Shown here: positions 63,201 through 64,000 of the stretch, one piece after another
Numbering within the stretch: position 1 is the first letter of the stretch
How the letters are laid out: each line of letters starts with the position of its first letter
Translations under genes and position numbers: made by a program
Notes under the pieces: generated by a model
Seen by the model: only the letters and a program-made list of their open reading frames with translations
What the model was told of the DNA's origin: nothing
The model's database searches: none
DNA from: a virus
Virus record (IMG/VR): IMGVR_UViG_3300017728_000002
Span: 1 to 64,000 of that record
Strand: one strand, 5' to 3'
DNA: 64,000 bases

Positions 63201-64000
63201 TTGAAGGAGACGCCATCTATGACAAGGCTAAGAACCCCAACAAGCTTCGTACCCTGATCAATAAACTCTTTAGGGCTTTAGGTAAGTTGTTTGGTATCCA
63301 GCCTAACACCGCTCGGGAGTTGGCACGTAAGATGATTGAAGGGTCTGATGTTAGGACCAACAACTTAAAGTCATTCCGTGCAGAGCAACGATTGAAGAAA
63401 GGTTTGGATGCTCAGACCCTAATGATTGAGGTAGCTGATGAGATTATGAACCGCATCGATCATATGCGGCGATTGGGTGCCACTACCGAGGAGCAGCAAG
63501 TGCTTCTAGACAGCTTGCAAGAGGACTCTAGTATGTTTAGAGAAGTAGCAGAAAGTGGAGCTACAGCTGTATTGGATTCTCTGGTGGTTGCAATGTCAGA
63601 CTACTTGCAAAAAACTACTGAGTTTATCTCTCATGCGGAAACATATGTAGACACTTCTTCAGCAGCCGGGCTTAAAAAGCAAGACACTGAATTGTTGAAC
63701 CAGGCGTATCAGCTGAGTCAAGTGCTGAATACGTTTTCTCAAACGTTTGCCAGCTTTGATAAAGACACTGTAGATGTAGATTTTGATCAGCAAGAGCGGT
63801 TTGCAACAACCAACAAAGCTTTTGTGGAAATGGCAGGTCCTGTTCAGGTTATGCAAACCCGCTTGACCAGCTTGGTACGTAAGATGCTGAACAAAAAGCT
63901 GGTGGCTAATTCTAGTAACCCTAGGATCAAAGAAGCCATGGAAGCAGGGTTGGACATTTTCTCTTTGGCTCAAACTGAATTTGGCGACATCACTACCGAT
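51227..64000 (+). CDS. Giant virion protein: RNA polymerase (DFDID) plus two zincin domains, partial
   Basis: ATG 51227 opens a frame read as open to the window end: 4258 codons with no stop. N-terminus: Ala/Gly/Lys-rich membrane-active region (about residues 150-230). Residues about 560-850 are coiled-coil and Glu-rich; a Rho_N/SAP-like motif (STVKALKAIARQEGLTGYSK) lies near 940. First zincin: HEALH at 1805-1809 with downstream EEKIAEAF. RNA polymerase: MGSDFDIDKLF with DFDID at 3252-3256, the DxDxD metal-binding signature of crAss-like virion RNA polymerases (phi14:2 gp66 type). Second zincin: HEFGHIYIEML, His 3936. Expected to be injected to transcribe early genes; the zincins may process it or act on host targets. 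Confidence 0.85.
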   Translation, partial: MSENNTTPDSSFESRQEDAGLTPKSNIRFGLKQDPLYQEQGMFQSRMTENPQVKGIDVQKYAPYTGYITHLGTRDAMRARGQSVAEKWGNGIYQAVVGEVVGGSLQGLGALGMLVDSEKNFLYELGEAINEGARDATPIYKHSDKAFAFNDAGWWASNLGNILSTVSMLVPGMAVSKGASLAARGLVAAGKAGKAVKAGKTIGKAGKVAGKAAGEAADVTADAMKASVRAQRLEKTMQTVAGGYGMRHAENIREGVDVAVQAEEEFMQDGRALEDFKGTVAYDQYLKDHDQKAPMNKQELASYVGGQAAVRSYQFNMLNLVFDVFQMGTIFKPFKAVTRGQGVGKVGAAAAGKAAAGLDKGTRATRALEKSKGFLTEVGKAATEGIEESINFMGSGEGMARAEYLRGVETGSFGERLDDYFHDSHLYESAFWGFLGGGVFQGLGSIMGKKQDAAMTSLLRQQETLVRESAELAKAEKSGDTEKANQIRARVMADLGIRASQSGRVDQLLDQLNSDDFMKQLQEQGLLGEKSIEEARNELIEGVLKQEKDYKKIAEVAEEYGLSSQEMFVLLKQQNSYDAGLKSIAEKLEAIDDASITEDQKLAAKFQLRDSLVELQKKVKKEKGKDSKTPFGAELKALQEELKDKEKPAEFEKLLTYEAFNQARLLAEQTRLKRKRAELTTEQSLAYTRTTVNAYNKNQEKVIAASFKKRVAEEENLDILNKLLEQAKRNKAKDQEILISERIAELKKTNADKTDADKAQEENEEGGTPVPKDDSTEENEPPTENEPSKENEPPEENDPDVSDVLPEGVVLEDDDEVDYTLAYREPYADGSPFDFGSLTNQERRFLDALDNLDTAETVEKAQALVSFVRNYILKQQEEGKPIKRKFDGKVVDQAIAYLAEAEKTPPAAPQDSAPQDSAPQDPTSDPPTDLPTDDLENSTVKALKAIARQEGLTGYSKLNKAELVAAIRAHREQATLFPENKVTPPTDESPAEKKRRESQQNRVEKHSKELYEALESYAEAVANRDALQDSKNADSKEAVAAELAADKAAMKVLNALNNLTSHSLLSQQNKVESYISSDLREYMELATETLEQDGYTSDHVKPGQVYDETLSVDVEIVNDETLEPGVELIQKINQPEIRKKGKVIQRGQVVVVQGPLLSKPVIEPETVEAPEGQIKMIMNDLMEAFLQQMQIRTSVTMPTTRVREHALIEGTRLTLEGPVAEQYEALMFALTNPSASVTIRISDNQVEVKNPIYKTSVNNKLGVKSLTRKTVGSKTYTYENEEDNSPDYEVVVEYQGKTVVIGNVPRVGTLLKQASRLQNQYRNQPTGDDADANPYWRNAYADANLNALQAIRHADAIALFRKYLDSQDSGSISFTGLSEQIALDGSFKRGSLLRPSDQMDTLNMHPEVTDAIDEHGLCVMMTDPSSGEPYLLNLKTGLKTAVPYQDGVMAMNAQAGTYAFKNQSNKISSTGAVFIPIRDPNSPLKPMWVRMPDMTLKEANRTDFVSNILYGPGTSEQKFELLRSVMSTPPPSVTSESQIMEGFTGAAFISGPSNGQPRLVILKDRKIVMDFNPDGTPRTEIQKAVLEQLKFRLDAKSPELASYEKEGKRDEETRQTLKSLAQSIKQNGRMPIAPVVKKDSAGNDVIIGYHHPVPAARFERDREAQSQNQLFNPEAQSTMLPIAIDMARLQAQNPEAPASPDTKPTDTSDPKKSNEKGGESTDFWNESDDGAMFMTVEKALASDFYAMSTSKDQLEAELWLAKNLPHVPFRRVKGLIERGGVTAYGIWEQGMIRVSDISVVGTEYHEALHAVMDTYLSPKRRAKIMAEARAKYGDLGPIKLEEKIAEAFREYMLTEGKSMTEKSALRRFFSEILALVQAMFQGQYRTRQLMQNINRGRYAYKPSQRSKNFLTKFSKVPAFDAAEMSELEQVMPFLVNYILKDIREAFVGNNPKDVLMRRYGREEDAQVLEGLLQTIAEIKDLSVESDEDGNTIEIQREKKKLIAEGIIRVIFDSRGLFQYMIKSSSRASEERKLEIYDRLGHNEEVLVEHFSTNPRVQRMIMQAIAIDASTGTTDIEQNFSASIAEINPMDKVPASIKNLISRTIYIPGDRSGRLIETILGNQGTEAALEAIAEVSGTDVDKSDAFSRFGLPRFLQFETVYPFLLNQLSSLPSYEAMETRMLELSVYNPSLASIVLALRKDAEPGTLTELQKQFYVGMKRASSEELNVSLETQYDERVERKFQVPVVKDEFIYEPAWHLVQRNKEAVYNAILQFTPAEKEKVLNALSALAKQRNETPEVRVKTIKILVRTFQKLEFSTMDPSALANAMHVMSNNELGGLADMLERLILAGNEAQTSAILREVVRIMKLADADMGAVQSSYMSNLKTKYAHVNPSYLTEELDRLKSAFKEEYLKERFAHNAHLEESMWHIMLDEESLTYRRFGQLGPHAYTDMDVAQRLEYDLLALFRMGKNAQGRQIRVTGYSAIPTPSDATGSFMVSNDFVHYPENVKNRILASIYDAETRKDVTHMSLPIDRSKVDINSIESKAEYMRALLEQEAAALLSIPEFKEVIDKLQVPLGYGPVEGRSRDEGRVTMVNSYVAATYVSNWNVSNWMGGTIDHFGGDVTKYQKRFKQIMSPGQTSADKGTFRNVTIEDPVVFEDWATEVEYSDNGKPVKNADGTYRRIPSAIDRADAQSYVTLDFWERMLSSHGELTDYKKAVIEKARKGEALSVSERSVFAPYKPFYFGWVQGQPHQLKNSVIPLLPPVKGQAPISVELEAMRKWMVHPDNKVDQITLKSAHKVGVTSKATSMFQDGKFKAPEPGYTQYDLPMEFHRNQVSITEHNNHNGTVGLGTQTGPIIMSNLRNYEGLGEVHIQKLLKTEQRMMNMKLKELKGKLFVQGTELGKNGEEDVSKRTVPDVARVRQYVLDNVRDDVHPAVLEILSSPLASAGRISPLVAFAVNQTLAAAVQKDFKKQKVTGGMQVQISDLGHTNPTTDADLKGMRVVGSQQEVEGPYTWDDSMATDLIVGMNNREFVVVKLGESPKTGRELNADDFLNGLKEGFEVIDMHGKKPMTVGLDSAMASLMKRDFEKWLTTKKNLKTRPQSLVTPEYISDYSDPKRELARYVKERQTNRKDFEVDPELELAYEYYRSKEIDSDRNNEAFTSSSSSLPTGPEKVVMAEVKMNRKFLPKQYREMSIEEIRAIDPTLLEVMVYRVPAEGKNSMAMCKVVQFLPSGQDGMVIPAAFVAQMGSDFDIDKLFVNWKKVPREGRELNAYDRAANKFFDLQKDVLMNPEVVKTEVLVPQGFETIKAFRTEMATARRKGGVSDIDVFAQRRPYSALTHLQLWSDNVAGIGLKGIAANNNTFWMKVQRHNMQVEGIPMKDMPLELMQWNAEAVAASMDGAKDPVWGTMGIDRKNFSFFMYECTMGYMRAMKENPSADKVKTLNKARNEALAAATDSDVMQAMTTRVNDFNAETEKTDNVKRYQAYLKQEAYRALKDLTRVSEMKINKELIDLLAAKEPVLDNYNLTLDAEGNIILDSDGNPELQAVKDAKGNTLPTMGKAYVNAPVIKGALDIATASELLMSGGMGIHYYRTVGRYNGISFPQYCAVQTFKAADEFVEGKRAEVMGERSVSERFREVDLEDVQSWNMRHWIVWLNTSDEGRAIRDDKDNAFLRKMLLHITVGRAYEVNYNRYDRITPIQLNDPIKAEEFQKAWENTLTPPLSYEGSVHYPSEFAKALVRYEAARSGWRRGSSTFTQFLPTEIVKNVSGEDATSLQIAAHAVLDSRVESGTEKMALLSNRPMRYGKHTYVTLPGENRRTKVTTPVLMLGFRGMSSIDAIAGELQVNQSTVEEEIAEYKAKQKKSQSLEAFGDIASSTTTSERIAMLQSRFASYGIKVRVEFDSTLEGAGDVQYDKESGVIRLHPDRMKSDTVLHEFGHIYIEMLGFENPAVQQAIEELRNTELYREVAEMYPHLSQRDLDMEVLATAIGLEGDAIYDKAKNPNKLRTLINKLFRALGKLFGIQPNTARELARKMIEGSDVRTNNLKSFRAEQRLKKGLDAQTLMIEVADEIMNRIDHMRRLGATTEEQQVLLDSLQEDSSMFREVAESGATAVLDSLVVAMSDYLQKTTEFISHAETYVDTSSAAGLKKQDTELLNQAYQLSQVLNTFSQTFASFDKDTVDVDFDQQERFATTNKAFVEMAGPVQVMQTRLTSLVRKMLNKKLVANSSNPRIKEAMEAGLDIFSLAQTEFGDITTD
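53948..53992 (+). repeat. 15-bp tandem repeat in the giant gene (APQDS units)
   Basis: GCACCACAAGATTCT repeated twice plus a third copy ending in GATC, encoding APQDS-APQDS-APQDP. A flexible linker between the helical N-terminal part and the Rho_N/SAP-like motif. Confidence 0.75.

Noticed and set aside
16899-64000. Stop-codon reassignment in late genes, known in some crAss-like phages
   Set aside because: The genes here are full length with the standard code, and TAA/TGA/TAG all serve as ends, so there is no sign of recoding in this window.

Overview
The window looks like a contiguous piece of a temperate, podovirus-like phage of the crAss-like group (Crassvirales), infecting a member of the Bacteroidota, probably a flavobacterium. 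The basis is the right-hand block: TerL, portal, a scaffold-like acidic protein, an HK97-type major capsid protein, connector/ring-like proteins, a muzzle-like protein, large internal-virion-type proteins, and a protein of more than 4258 residues with two HExxH zincin motifs and a DFDID motif. DFDID is the DxDxD catalytic signature of the virion RNA polymerase of crAss-like phages such as Cellulophaga phage phi14:2. A TTG/TAnnTTTG promoter of the Bacteroidota type and a partial tRNA-Gly(GCC) next to the integrase support this host range. I could not run any search, so the family assignments rest on motifs and gene order.

Left arm (1-13.9 kb, all minus strand). From right to left: five small cassettes (13.9-11.6 kb), each with an A-rich promoter-like box, one short gene and a stem-loop; a P-loop polynucleotide-kinase-like gene; a 1.27-kb gene-free stretch full of inverted repeats (9255-10522); then a tight run of overlapping genes. 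That run includes a coiled-coil membrane protein, an Api92-like protein, a lysis cluster (small membrane protein, lipoprotein, amidase, second lipoprotein), a family A DNA polymerase and a secreted protein of more than 927 residues that runs off the left edge.

Switch region (13.9-17.8 kb). Small genes on both strands, one probable leaderless promoter, an operator-like inverted repeat, then attP (the 5' half of a tRNA-Gly flanked by repeated arm-type sites) and a tyrosine recombinase with its own terminator. Both phage arms are joined at attP, so this is the phage form of the genome and not an integrated prophage. A winged-helix protein and an IHF/HU-like protein follow.

Right arm (18-64 kb, all plus strand). 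The morphogenesis genes are packed tightly, mostly with ATGA, TGATG or TAATG overlaps. Packaging and capsid genes come first, then a group of very basic small proteins, structural proteins, a metallophosphoesterase, receptor-binding fibres, a 3TM holin, connector genes, the muzzle-like protein, three large internal-virion candidates and the giant RNA polymerase/zincin protein, which is open at the right edge. A plausible scheme is that the co-injected polymerase transcribes the early minus-strand genes, while lysogeny depends on the integrase/attP module. That link is inference.
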